DNA from: Diplonema papillatum
Taxonomy: Eukaryota > Euglenozoa > Diplonemea > Diplonemida > Diplonemidae
Reading direction: 5' to 3'
NCBI GenBank assembly: GCA_030068145.1
Contig: JAPJBO010000318.1
Coordinates: 1-64,000, forward strand
DNA: 64,000 nt
Shown: positions 35,757 through 45,090 of the stretch, one piece after another
Layout: every line of letters starts with the position of its first letter
How positions within the stretch are numbered: position 1 is the stretch's first letter
Translations under genes and position numbers: made by a program
The notes under the pieces: generated by a model
Databases searched by the model: none
The model's input: the letters and a program-made list of their open reading frames with translations, nothing else
Told to the model about the DNA's origin: nothing

Positions 35757-37162
35757 GCATTTCCTTTCAAGCTGGCGCCTATGTAAAAAAAAAAAAAAAA
35801 AAACGAGTCGACGACGAAGGGTGTGGGCCTCAACCGTCAGGTGAGCCAGGCTAGATCCGAAGGCGGAGGGCGTAGCCACGCCTGAGCAGTCCCAAGGCCT
35901 AACCCACCTGCACGTTCTCGTCGTCGTCGCTGCCGCGCTGACCTTTCACGAGAGAGAGAGAGAGAGAGAGTTAGAGCATCTACTTGGTGTCGGAAAGTGG
36001 GTGCGAGATCAGGCAAAGGTTTGTGCGCCAGCTTCGTTCAACCGTGAGTCCAACAACCAGGGCTTCCCCCTTCCGGCATCGGCGGCTTGCTGCCTACCCG
36101 AGACGCGCACTACTTCTTCAGGCAGGGACTGCGCTTTGTTGTATTCTCTTCAAAACGACGTCACTTGCTTGAAGCGCGAACCCGGTGGAACCCCCAGCAG
36201 AACATTAACAATCTGTGACGATAGACTGCACGAGCCGCTGCAGACTACATCTTTGTCTCTTGTAGTAGTATGTGTCTTCTGCCGAAGCAGCCGGAGACAG
36301 CAGGCGCAGGGGGCAGGTTTTTCTTTACTTTTCTCTTCTTCATAGAGACCCGCCCCCGGCAATCCCGACTGTCCAATTACGGTCGCGAAAGGTTTGTGCC
36401 TATTGTGATGAGGTGGTTGACCAGGCCCCCATGAAGCCTTATACACGACACGGCTACAACACGAGGATGCAGCCCTGCTTAGGTGTGCACTCAGCCATCA
36501 CAGGCCTTTGGCTGCTAAGCAGCACTTCGTTTCGCGTCGCGTCGATGCTGGCGGTTGGGGGATCGGCGACCGCAGCTCAATTAAAGCGCGGTCAACAGTG
36601 TCGCCTCCCCATGCCACCTGCCATGTCACCTGACCATCAACAACAACAACAACAACAAAAGAAAAACACGTAAAAGGTGGGGACATACATCTCGGAAATG
36701 CCGACAGACACACCACATGGGAGCACGTGAGGCGGCGTCTGAAAGGGGATCGTGTAGGTGCGTTACTTCGTGTGGAAACCCTTGACTCCCGTTAATGACA
36801 AAGCCACAAGACCTTCTTAGCCACATGCAATGTGTGAGGAAACTGAAGCGCCCAAGTAGGATCTTCTGATCATGATCATTTGCCGATTTTGTTAGTTGGG
36901 GCATGCATGGCTTCTTTTACACTTCATTTGCTTGTTTTGGCAAGCCGGATTCGCAACAATGACGAGTATCTTAGCAAAACTAGATCACCCACTCCGCCGC
37001 GGCCTCCCTGCTCCACTTCATCCCCTTTTACTCTTCGCTTACTTTAGTACACGGTAGGAACTGGAGCAAAGCGCATGGCAGGAGATGAGCACACCACCCG
37101 AGCCTACAACAGGAGAATTCGGGTGGGTTGAGGTGGGTCTTCTGAGACTGAATTTATATTCG
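35757..37162. other. No gene; several dispersed repeats
   Basis: Holds a (GA) run at 35,951 and a copy of the AACAATCTGTGACGATRGAC block (36,205-36,250; other copy 39,945-39,990). It also holds the GGCTACAACACGAGG repeat (36,375-36,505) and a short (CAA)n at 36,637. No coding region is supported. Confidence 0.4.
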
Positions 37163-37238
37163 TGTGTTGTTTTCTCACTCAGGACTTTGACCTGTTGCGT
37201 TTGTGTGATTTGTCGCGATGGGGTAGACCCGCATGACC

Positions 37239-37757
37239 TCACGTCCGTTCAACAAGTGGTTCGGTAGCTACAGCACTTGGGATCCCTTCTGGGCAGCATA
37301 GCTTTAAAAAACACCCCCAAGCTAGCACCCGGTTCCATACCTCGGCGACGGCCTTTCCGCTGCTCGACGAGAGGAGCCCTTCGGTCTCGTCGGCGGGCCC
37401 GAACGCGCCCTGGTCCGGCGTGTACGGCGCTGGCGGCCACTTCGGCTTGCTCCGCTGCTGCTGCTGCTGCTGCTGCTTCTTCTCGTTGCCGGTGTACAGC
37501 TCGGTCTCGTGGAGGGGCCCCCAGCACAAGGGGCAGGTGTCGGACCGCTGGCGCCAGGTCTCGGCGCATTGGAGGTGGAAGGCGTGGCCGCAGGCGTACA
37601 GCATCGCCGGGTTGCTCGCCGTGTACCGCTCGAGGCAGATGCTGCAGGTGTCCTGCTTGTACGCTCCGAACTCGCCGAACGACGACTGGCAGCTCGTGCA
37701 GCTGCTCTCCATCGTCATCACGCTCGCTGTCTTCTTCATCCCGGGGCCCTCCTCCAT
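37239..37757 (-). CDS. RING-H2 zinc-finger protein
   Basis: A 172-codon frame starting MEEGPGMKKTASV. Residues about 38-78 form a RING-H2 finger: C-x2-C (CSIC), then CGHAFHLQC (Cys-x-His-x2-His-x2-Cys), then CPLC, the C3H2C3 layout of E3 ubiquitin ligases that recruit E2 enzymes. An extra CxxC (CTSC) precedes it, and a Gln tract (about 95-101) and a Pro-rich stretch follow. No transmembrane helix is seen. Near the 3' end the minus strand reads GCCGAG|GTATGG, a plausible splice donor at about 37,343. The last about 35 codons, which overlap a duplicated flank, may therefore be intron and the gene may continue. A MITE lies 15 bp upstream of the start codon. Confidence 0.8.
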   Translation of the reverse strand: MEEGPGMKKTASVMTMESSCTSCQSSFGEFGAYKQDTCSICLERYTASNPAMLYACGHAFHLQCAETWRQRSDTCPLCWGPLHETELYTGNEKKQQQQQQQRSKPKWPPAPYTPDQGAFGPADETEGLLSSSSGKAVAEVWNRVLAWGCFLKLCCPEGIPSAVATEPLVERT

Positions 37758-37772
37758 CGCGTTTTCCGTGTT

Positions 37773-38055
37773 TGAGCCGGTCCAGGCCCTGCTGATGGAC
37801 TGCCTGATAGCCTGTGCTAGCCTATGATAGCCAGCGATAGACTGTGATAGACTGCCTGATGGACTGTGGTGGACTGCCTGATTGACTATGCTAGCCAGTG
37901 ATAGCCTACGATAGCCTACGTTAGGCTGCCTGATAGACTGTGATATCTATGCAAGCCCGAGATAGCCTATGATAGCCTGCCTGATAGCCGGTGATAGACA
38001 GCAGCAGGCAATTTGAAATTCGATGCAGTTCGAGGAAATAGGGCGGACTGGCTCA
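37773..38055. mobile_element. MITE of the 50-kb transposon family, with 5-bp target duplication
   Basis: Left end TGAGCCGGTCC, right end GGGCGGACTGGCTCA, flanked on both sides by GTGTT (37,768-37,772 and 38,056-38,060). The interior is a diverged decamer array (GATAGCCTGC, GATAGACTGT and similar, about 20 units) followed by the GCAGCAGGCAATT...ATTCGATGCA block. It has no coding capacity. It sits immediately 5' of the RING-H2 start codon, so it could affect that gene's promoter or 5' UTR. Confidence 0.8.
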
Positions 38056-38060
38056 GTGTT

Positions 38061-39075
38061 GTCGGGTGATGACCGCTTGCGCTGAACTCAAGCTCGTCGA
38101 GACAGTCCGCCACAGGCAGATTGGAAGGGGTTATGCAGCTGCGCTGCCTTCGACGTCAAGCTTCGACGCAAAACTGTGGCCGACCGTCACGTTTCCGGCT
38201 TTTTTCCCTTTCTAGAGCAAAGGCGGGGGGTTGGGACGGGGTTTGTTTCCTTTTCTTCTGCCTTCTCCAAGGCTGTACTCTTTCTTCAAAAAAGAAACTG
38301 CTTTTATCAGAGATTTCTGAATATGCTCGTGTTGAGATTTGAGGGATCGGGATTCTGTGCTTTCGCTCAACCTCGCGTTTATTTTATACCTCGTGCTTTA
38401 TTTTCTTGTATCTCGCCCGCGCAAGCCTCCGCGTCCAGTCAGGTGGTGGGCTCACCCACACACACACAAACAGGGTGGAGCACACAGGTGTGGCGCGCGT
38501 AAAAAAAAAGTGTAGAATGTGTGCGTGTGTTGTGTTTTCTTGCTGTTTCTTCGATCCGTAGGATACACCGGATGGGGTGTTCTCGAAGACCTTCGGGGTT
38601 GTTCGGAAGGTGAAAGAGAGAGAGAGGGATTCTGAACGACAACTTACACAAGCACAACAGCAAGTGTACTCGGCGCAGTGCACCACTGCTTCTGCCGTGT
38701 CATCCGGGTTTGCGGTGGTTGCTTCCTTCTGCATCTTCGCGGGTTTGTTTATGCGCGCGCGTGTAGTTCCTATGTAATACGTGTAACGTGACACGCTGCC
38801 AACCGATTCTTTTTGATGATGACAAACGCGTTTTGTGCATGAAAACTTAGCACGGCGCTTTCTTTTGCTTGTGCGCAGTGGCGGAACTCATCTGCCTTGA
38901 TAAGTTTCATGTAGTACGCTGCCACCTACTACCGTATTTCTAAAACTGTTGCCCGGAAATAAACCCGGTTTACCAGGTTTCTTTCCGGCCAGCAGATTTC
39001 CCCCTACCCTCAACCAACCACCCCACCCCGCACATGTGTGTGGTTCGACGTTGGGTCACCTTTTCCAAGATGACC
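38061..39075. other. No gene recognised; one dispersed repeat
   Basis: 38,857-38,935 matches the CTTTGGTAAGTTTCATG repeat found at 57,222 and 63,684-63,925 (TTTGTGCGCAGT, GCGGAACTCA, TCATGTAGTACGCTGCCA). Otherwise nothing is supported. Confidence 0.35.
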
Positions 39076-39384
39076 TTAGCCAACAGTTCCCGCACCCTCG
39101 GGCAGGTGGTGACGTGGGCGTCGTACGGCGCATGCGGTACTTGTCCTTGTCAGTACAGATATTGCTTTTGTACAGCCCAAGCAGGAAACGGAGGCCACTT
39201 CCCCGGTTTTCTCGACTTTGAACCCTTTGGCAAGGGTGTGTTCGATGAGCTTCTTGATCATGATGCTGACACTGTCATCCCCCTTCCCGGGCTTGCGTGA
39301 AACCTCGACTTCGACTACAAGCTGCTTGCAGTTCTCGAGGCGCATACTCCGCAGGTCGCCGTAAGCGAGCACAGTCGTAGTCAA
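39076..39384 (-). CDS. Hypothetical protein fragment
   Basis: A 102-codon frame with a plausible mixed composition (DLRSMRLENCKQLVVEVEVS, then SIMIKKLIEHTLAKGFKVEK). A second frame just beyond it (VTTCPRVRELLAKVILEKV) could be its continuation after a frameshift or intron. No family recognised. It may be a single exon. Confidence 0.3.
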   Translation of the reverse strand: MTTTVLAYGDLRSMRLENCKQLVVEVEVSRKPGKGDDSVSIMIKKLIEHTLAKGFKVEKTGEVASVSCLGCTKAISVLTRTSTACAVRRPRHHLPEGAGTVG

Positions 39385-40389
39385 GTTGCTTATTTCTGCC
39401 TAAGATGAGCCTCGGTCCCACGCCTTCTGTACTTTTGCAGAGAAGGCACTTCTGACCAAATACTTCTCCTTCATCATTCCATGGGTTAAATTGCAGTGTG
39501 TTTTTCTGACCCTTTCATCGTTCCATGGTTTTGTACGTGTCAGTTCCTCGTTTTCCGTTGACTTATGTCTGTCGCATGCCTGTGTCGTCGTCATCCAGCC
39601 ACTTCGTCCCTGCGTAGGCCATGGAGACCTGGAAGGCCTTGCGGTTGCCTGTCTGTCGCTTTACCAACCAATGCATTGTTAAACACGAAAAAAAAAAACG
39701 GAAGGAGAACGGGTCTCAGGGAGGAAGTCGTCTAACGGCAGCATGTTGAGCGCCGCCACAGCCAGGACTCGGCGGAGCGGGGGTTCTACTCGATACGCGA
39801 TTGACAACTTGAAATGGTGGACGAGCTTGTGGCGCAGATTGCGAGGGGAGCAAAAGCAGCGAGCGTGTGTCTTCGGTTTGTGCCGGGTTTCTTGCCAGGT
39901 TTCCAAAGTCCAAGTAGTAGTAGCAGTTTGAGCTTGATATGCAGCAACAATCTGTGACGATGGAATGCACAAGCCGCTGCAGACTACCTCTTTGCACGCG
40001 TCGTGTCATGCCTCGGTTGCTTCTTGCCCCGCGTACTTTTTGTTTCCGGTGCGCGCTTCACGTCCGCTGTGGTGTCTGACAAGCCCGAGGAATCACCAGA
40101 CGATGCGGCGCATTTCCTTTCCTCCTTTCGCAGGTTGTCCCCGCGGCCGCGATCTCGACTCCTCTATGTTCCTTGCCTTAGCCTGCTCGTCTTCACGGCT
40201 CCGCTTCGGTTGAGTTCGTGGGCTGTCAACCTTAGTAGTATGTGTCGTTCTAGTCCAGAGCAAGTCTGGAAGAGAACGGAGCAATCGTTACACACAAACA
40301 AGCGACTTTAGGTAGCCGCCTGGGCGGCGCCGATCCGAGCGCACAGCGTTCCAGGTGGCCACCTCCGTCACTCGGCTTGCAGTAAAGAC
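39385..40389. other. No gene; dispersed AACAATCTGTGACGATGGAA block
   Basis: 39,930-39,990 repeats sequence seen at 36,205-36,250. Its upstream part (TTTGARCTTGRTATGCAGCA) is also seen near 430. Nothing else is supported. Confidence 0.35.
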
Positions 40390-40403
40390 CGCCAAACCCT
40401 GCC

Positions 40404-40896
40404 TCACGTGCTTCTTCGCTTCTCTGGCGCGGCAAGGACCCGATCGATTTGCCACTCTTGTGGCCCTCTATTCGCCGGGCGGTGCTGCCAGTCCCAACTT
40501 CGTTCCGCGTCGCGTGCAAACCCCAGGGGGCTCGCCGGCAGAGCGCGGGAGGAGAGGAGCAACACTTTGGACAGTCCGACGGCATGGTCACGCAGCAGGT
40601 CGAGCTTCGCCGTCGGCATCTCCGGGAGAAGCGGTGCGCAGCGCTGCCTGCACTGCTTGGGCAGGCAGAGAGTCATTCCACGAATAGTTCCTGCCAGCAC
40701 TTCGTTCCGCGTCGCGTGCAAACCCCAGGGGGCTCGCCGGCAGAGCGCGGGAGGAGAGGAGCAACACTTTGGACAGTCCGACGGCATGGTCACGCAGCAG
40801 GTCCAGCTTCGCCGTCGGCATCTCCGGGAGAAGCGGTGCGCAGCGCTTCCTGCACTGCTTGGGCAGGCAGAGAGTCATTCCACGAATAGTTCTCAT
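40404..40896 (-). pseudogene. Two tandem fragments of the Ser/Gln-rich gene exon
   Basis: 40,545-40,690 and 40,735-40,890 are near-identical to each other and to 49,000-49,180 in the gene at 48,864-49,715. The shared peptide is TAKLDLLRDHAVGLSKV, with SWNDSLPAQAVQAALRTASP in the same strand sense. Small deletions change frame between the blocks, so these are gene fragments. Confidence 0.7.
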
Positions 40897-40929
40897 TGTC
40901 TGGATGCAACGGACGTGTACCGCAGACAG

Positions 40930-41160
40930 ACTGAGGCTTTTTAGTCAGGCACTCCTGAGCTTGGAACGTTGCTTAGTGACACTCGCCGACGACGGAGCAA
41001 TAGTGTGGGACAAGTTGAGACGTTTCAGCCAGCTGACAACACTGAACGGCAACTTGACACCACCGGCTCAACGGAGGTGTGTAGCGTGGGGACAGGTTAA
41101 CGACTAAGAATTAGAACGCCGCTAGGCGAATTGGCAACACTGGCTCAACGGTAGTGTGAG
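40930..41160. repeat. AGTCAGGCACTCCTGAGC repeat unit
   Basis: Same unit as the tandem repeats at 47,875-48,900 (TTTAGTCAGGCACTCCTGAG, CTTAGTGACACTCGCC, GGCAACACTGGCTCAACGG). Both places pair it with the same gene fragment, so the two were copied together. Confidence 0.7.
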
Positions 41161-41654
41161 GATCCCGTCCGTTGGGCCCTTGGCCAACGGTGCCTGTTCT
41201 TCCCCGTCCCAAGAAGGGCGGCACCATCGGCTTTCTCTTTTCAAAGCGGGTTTTGCCGAGCACCCCCCGGCGAAGTGAAGACCGGTCAGGGGCCAGGAAG
41301 GTCGGCGGGTCGGTTTTTTAGCGTTATTTGTTTGCTTATTTGTTGTTGTTGCTTTTTCTTTTTTGTGGGGAACATCTTTTTTTAGTACCAGCGCCGTCTT
41401 TGTGACAGCTGGGGCTCGAAGCATCGAGCATTTGGAAAAAATCGATACCGTGGGGCCGTGGCAAAGGGGCAGTTGGAACGGTCCTGTGGAAGAATGACCT
41501 GCTCATGGATGTGTGATAAAACGCCGGCATATGCTGCCGGAAAAGGGGGCTCGGTTCCCTCCACGTTGCTCGTAACATTTGGCGGTCGTTTCCCTTGCAA
41601 ATTTGAACTTGCCCTTGACCGCGGGTACAGGACCATGTTTTGGCAGTGTAGATC

Positions 41655-42790
41655 AACAGATGCAGATTGTCGCCACAGGTTCTTTGCATTCTAACCCAAA
41701 CGCTCAACAGATTGCCGGATGGGTGCGGGCGACTGCAGCTCTGTGATTGTACCACCGACACCCTCTGGGTGCTTCCAGGTTACGCGCAATCGGGGGTTTG
41801 AAACACGATGATTAATATTAAAAACCCGCACCCACGCGGCGTTGACTGTGGTCTTTGTAAGGGCTGCAGATAGGAGCGGCGGCACAGCCGCACGTGTTCA
41901 AAGCGGAGAAGTGGTTCCGGGCCTTGCAGGAATGGCTGGACGGGATGCTGTGGTCTACCGGAGAGGAGAAGTGTCGACAGTAGAGCTGGCGGTATGGCGG
42001 TAGACGTTCGAGCTTTTCTCTGGTCTGAATCTGCCGGGGAATCTCCTGACGACGTCGAACGCAGTACCTCTGTGTACAAGGGCGAGAACCGTTTGGCGAA
42101 GATGATATGAAGATCGTCAGCGAGGCGGTCGAAGAGGCCGTCCGTCGGCGTCTCACTGGGTACGAACCGCGCCCTGTCTTTCGTGCGGGTACAGAGACGA
42201 TGCTCGAGTCGCAGCTACGGGCGAACAGGCTCGCCTTCCAATGGTGAGGCCTGGGGGATGGACGTATTCCTCACGCATGGGGAGGACTCTGTCGTAAACC
42301 CTGAATAAGAAACCGTTCTTGGGATTGGGTAGGGTGACGGTCGTTCTACCCATAGCGTAAAAAAGTCGGGGAGTTCCTCGCCGCCTGACTATCCTTGTGG
42401 GCGGTCGTTTGCTTAGGGGGAAGGCTACGTTTACGAGTCGGTCGTAAAGCATCGGACGTGCTGAGCGGTGGGACACTTTCGAAGACGGCATCACCGGCAA
42501 GAAGGGGCAGAAGAGGGCAGTGGGCGGAGACCCGAGGGGTAGGCGTGGCCAGGCACACGACCACGGACGAGAGAGAGGGTGTGCACGGAACATCGCAAGG
42601 TGAAATGCGAGTGGTGCGGGGTTCAGAAGTGCAAGCGTCGGAAGACGACGGTAGCGCGCTGCTGCGAAGGCGCACCCTGCGGCAGGGGACGGTCTCGGTC
42701 CCGTTAAGTATTGCGAGAGGCACAGGTTGTTTGGGTTAGAATTGCAAAGAATCTGTGGCGATAATCTGCATCGCCGACGGCGCGTTTTAT
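41655..42790. repeat. Region bounded by inverted repeats
   Basis: CAGATGCAGATTGTCGCCAC, AGGTTCTTTGCATTCTAACC at 41,655-41,700 is the reverse complement, with few changes, of 42,725-42,775. A third copy in the first orientation is at 44,853-44,900. Between the two arms I see no transposase-like frame. It could be the ends of one element or independent insertions of a repeat. Confidence 0.45.
42470..42722 (+). pseudogene. Cys-rich zinc-binding-like gene fragment (copy 1)
   Basis: Frame reads KVKCEWCGVQKCKRRKTTVA then RCCEGAPCGRGRSRSR. After a one-base shift KYCERHR follows. Cys/His spacing (CxxC, CC, C, YCxxH) suggests a metal-binding domain I cannot assign. It is homologous to 59,050-59,470, and similarity breaks at about 42,722. 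The 3' continuation (CCRNSHH) reappears after the 18S fragment at 43,303. The gene has therefore been split by 580 bp of inserted DNA. Confidence 0.55.
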
Positions 42791-43104
42791 CGCTTCGCAC
42801 GTGATGTGCCATGCTTTCGCCTCTTAAGCTCGTCTTGATCGTCGCGCTCAGGCGCGCGTTTGGTGCCGCGCTTCCCCTTCGATTGCTCGTCCAGGTGCAT
42901 CGGTTGGGCGTCGATGGTTGCTTCCTTACGGCGGCGCTTGGGCGATGACCGTGTCGTCTCCGTGGTGTTGCCGAGGTTGAGCGCCGCTTCGTCGTCTTCG
43001 CTCTCGAGATTGGGTTTCGCTCTTCGTGCTCACTGCTTTCGGAAACACCAGTACCACGTTGTCGCGCTTCGTTTGCTTCGGCGCACCGGTTACGCAGCGC
43101 GGGA
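42723..43104. other. Inserted DNA upstream of the 18S fragment
   Basis: Starts with the reverse-oriented GCAGATTATCGCCACAGATT repeat. It includes a block (CTTGATCGTCGCGCTCAGGC) that resembles the subterminal region of the 50-kb transposon near 55,062-55,085. No gene is seen. Confidence 0.4.
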
Positions 43105-43221
43105 CCTGTGCGGTGATCGCGCTGTAAACGATGCCGTCTCAGGATCGAGGGAAGTCATTTTGGCTCCCACGGCACTCCCCGAACGAGAAATCAAAGATTA
43201 TGGGTTCAGGGGGGAGTACAT

Positions 43222-43254
<33 letters not shown>

Positions 43255-43303
43255 TGACACCACCAGGCGTGGAGTATGCGGCTTAATTTGACTCAACACG
43301 GGG
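43105..43303 (+). pseudogene. 18S rRNA fragment
   Basis: Contains the universal small-subunit core: GTAAACGATGCCGTCTC, CGAGAAATCAAAGATTATGG, CGCAAGGCTGAAACTTAAAG, GAATTGACGG, ACACCACCAGGCGTGGAG and GCGGCTTAATTTGACTCAAC, then ACACGGGGA. Similarity stops there, and sequence homologous to the Cys-rich gene (TGCTGCAGGAACTCACACCA) begins. A four-base change in GACGGAAGGGCACC (here GACGGAATGACACC) and other substitutions suggest a non-functional copy. Confidence 0.92.
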
Positions 43304-44690
43304 AGTGCTGCAGGAACTCACACCACGCGCCGTCGCAGGGAGTCTCGCGGAACGGACCTTCCTGCGTATTCGCCGGAATAAAGCGAACGGCGTCTCGTCG
43401 AGCAAAGGTGGCACGAAGCTGCAACGGGGTGTTCGCAGAGCTCGTAGCGACGCCCGGGCTGCGGAAAGTGAAGCAGGTCTTCTTCGTGTGTTGCTGGAAG
43501 GCGGCATTTGCCAGGTGGTGATCTTCTCCACGACGTCTTCACCAGGCTCAAGCGCTGGTTGATATCGGCGGCAACGACGGACGGCTGGAAAAGCTGCCCC
43601 GAGCATCGGCGGTAACGACCTTCTCCTTGACCTCCGTGCACGGCGCGTCTACTTCGAGGAGGGGATAAGCCGGAAATCCGTCATGCGCGGTCTCCAACAG
43701 TTGACAAGAAGCGGCAGATGCCGGCACCAACACCGCCATCGAGAACGTAGAAGGCGACAACGACCTTTTGACGTGGCGTGGCGTGTTGCTGGAAGGCGGC
43801 ATTTGCCAGGTGGTGATCTTCTCCACGACATCTTTACCAGGCTCAAGCGCTGGTTTGATATCGGCGGCAACGACGGACGGCTGGAAAAGCTGCCCCGAGC
43901 AGGTGAGGCTCGGCAACGACCTTCACCTCCGTGCACGGCGCGTCTACTTCGAGAAGGGGATAAGCCGGAAGTCCGCCATGCGCGGTCTCCAACAGTTGAC
44001 AAGAAGCGGCGGATGCCGGCACCAACACCGCCATCGAGAACGTAGAAGGCGACAACACCGTCGTCAGGGACCTTTTGACGTAGCGTGGCGTGTTGCTGGA
44101 AGGCGGCATTTGCCAGGTGGTGATCTTCTCCACGAGGTCTTTACCAGGCTCAAGCGCTGCAAGCAAGGAGTTAACCAACATGGCTCGTCGAGGAAATACG
44201 GGACTCTCACCCTCTGTGGATACCCCATTCCAGGAGACTTACCTCGACGCCAGTTGTGTCCCCAAGCAGCTTGCGCCACATTCCGGATATCCGTAGAACA
44301 CCGGTTCAGGCTTGGGCTCTGCCCTGTTCACTCGCCGTTACTAGGAGCATCGCTGTTGCTTTCTTTTCCTGCGCTGAGTGATATGCTTAAGTCAGTTAGC
44401 GCGTAGATCTTCAACAGCTGAGGTCGGTGGTTGATATCGGCGGCAACGACGGGCGGCTGGAAAAGCTGCCCCGAGCAGGTGAGGCTCGGCAACGACATTC
44501 TCCTTGACCTCCGTGCACAGCACGTCTACGTCGAGGGGATAAGCCGGAAATCCCGTCATGCGAGGTTTTCAACAGTTGACAAGAAGCGGCGGATGCCGGC
44601 ACCGACACCGCCATCGAGAACGTAGAAGGCGAGAACACCAGCGGACGGCCGCTGGCAACGAGCAAGCGGCGGCGGAAAGACTCGGCATCA
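43304..44690. repeat. About 305-bp tandem repeat, interrupted by 28S sequence
   Basis: Units begin TTGCTGGAAGGCGGCATTTG and run through CTCAAGCGCTGGTTGATATC, GGCTGGAAAAGCTGCCCCGA, CTCCGTGCACGGCGCGTCTA and CAACACCGCCATCGAGAACG. Starts lie near 43,488, 43,788 and 44,092; the last unit resumes at 44,430 after a 270-bp insertion. The tail motif is shared with the Cys-rich gene at 59,380-59,420, so the array grew from that gene. Frames within are not conserved. Confidence 0.8.
44160..44429 (-). pseudogene. 28S rRNA 5'-end fragment (copy 2), inserted in tandem repeat
   Basis: On the minus strand: CACCGACCTCAG at the very start, then CTTAAGCATATCACTCAGCG, TAGTAACGGCGAGTGAACAG, GGCAGAGCCCAAG and GAGGGTGAGAGTCCCGTATT, i.e. 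the 5' domain of 28S. It lies between GCGCTG and GTTGATATC, which are joined directly in the two preceding repeat units. About 270 nt of 28S are present, starting at the same base as the copy at 1-105. Confidence 0.92.
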
Positions 44691-45090
44691 TCGAAGATCG
44701 AGACGTGCATTCCGAGGCGGGCAGCGGTGCAAGATGAGGTACCAGCGACGAAGCGAGGTGGCACGAAACGACCGCCCGAGACCCGACGAGCCAGAAGGTA
44801 ACAAGCGCCGGAAACATGACACGGTGCGCCCGAAGAGGTAAGTCACAAAAGAGAGCAGATGCAGATTATCGCCACAGATTCTTTGCCTTCTCACCCAAAC
44901 GATCAACGGGGTCGATCACGGTCGACCAGGGTGTACCAGGTGACTCGATGTCATCATGGAACATCGATGTGAAACACGCGTACCAGCTGGGTGCAATTGG
45001 GGACGCCACCTTGGATTCTGGAAGGACCATGCCTGAGATTTCAATTTCTTCAGCGGGCAGGGATGCATGCCACCGGAGGAGTGTGTATGG
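44691..45090. other. 3' flank of membrane protein gene; one dispersed repeat
   Basis: 44,853-44,900 is a copy of the CAGATGCAGATTATCGCCAC repeat. No gene is seen. Confidence 0.35.

Noticed and set aside
41655-42790. Autonomous element bounded by inverted repeats
   Set aside because: No transposase-like frame lies between the arms, and the same repeat occurs alone at 44,853, so the pairing may be accidental.
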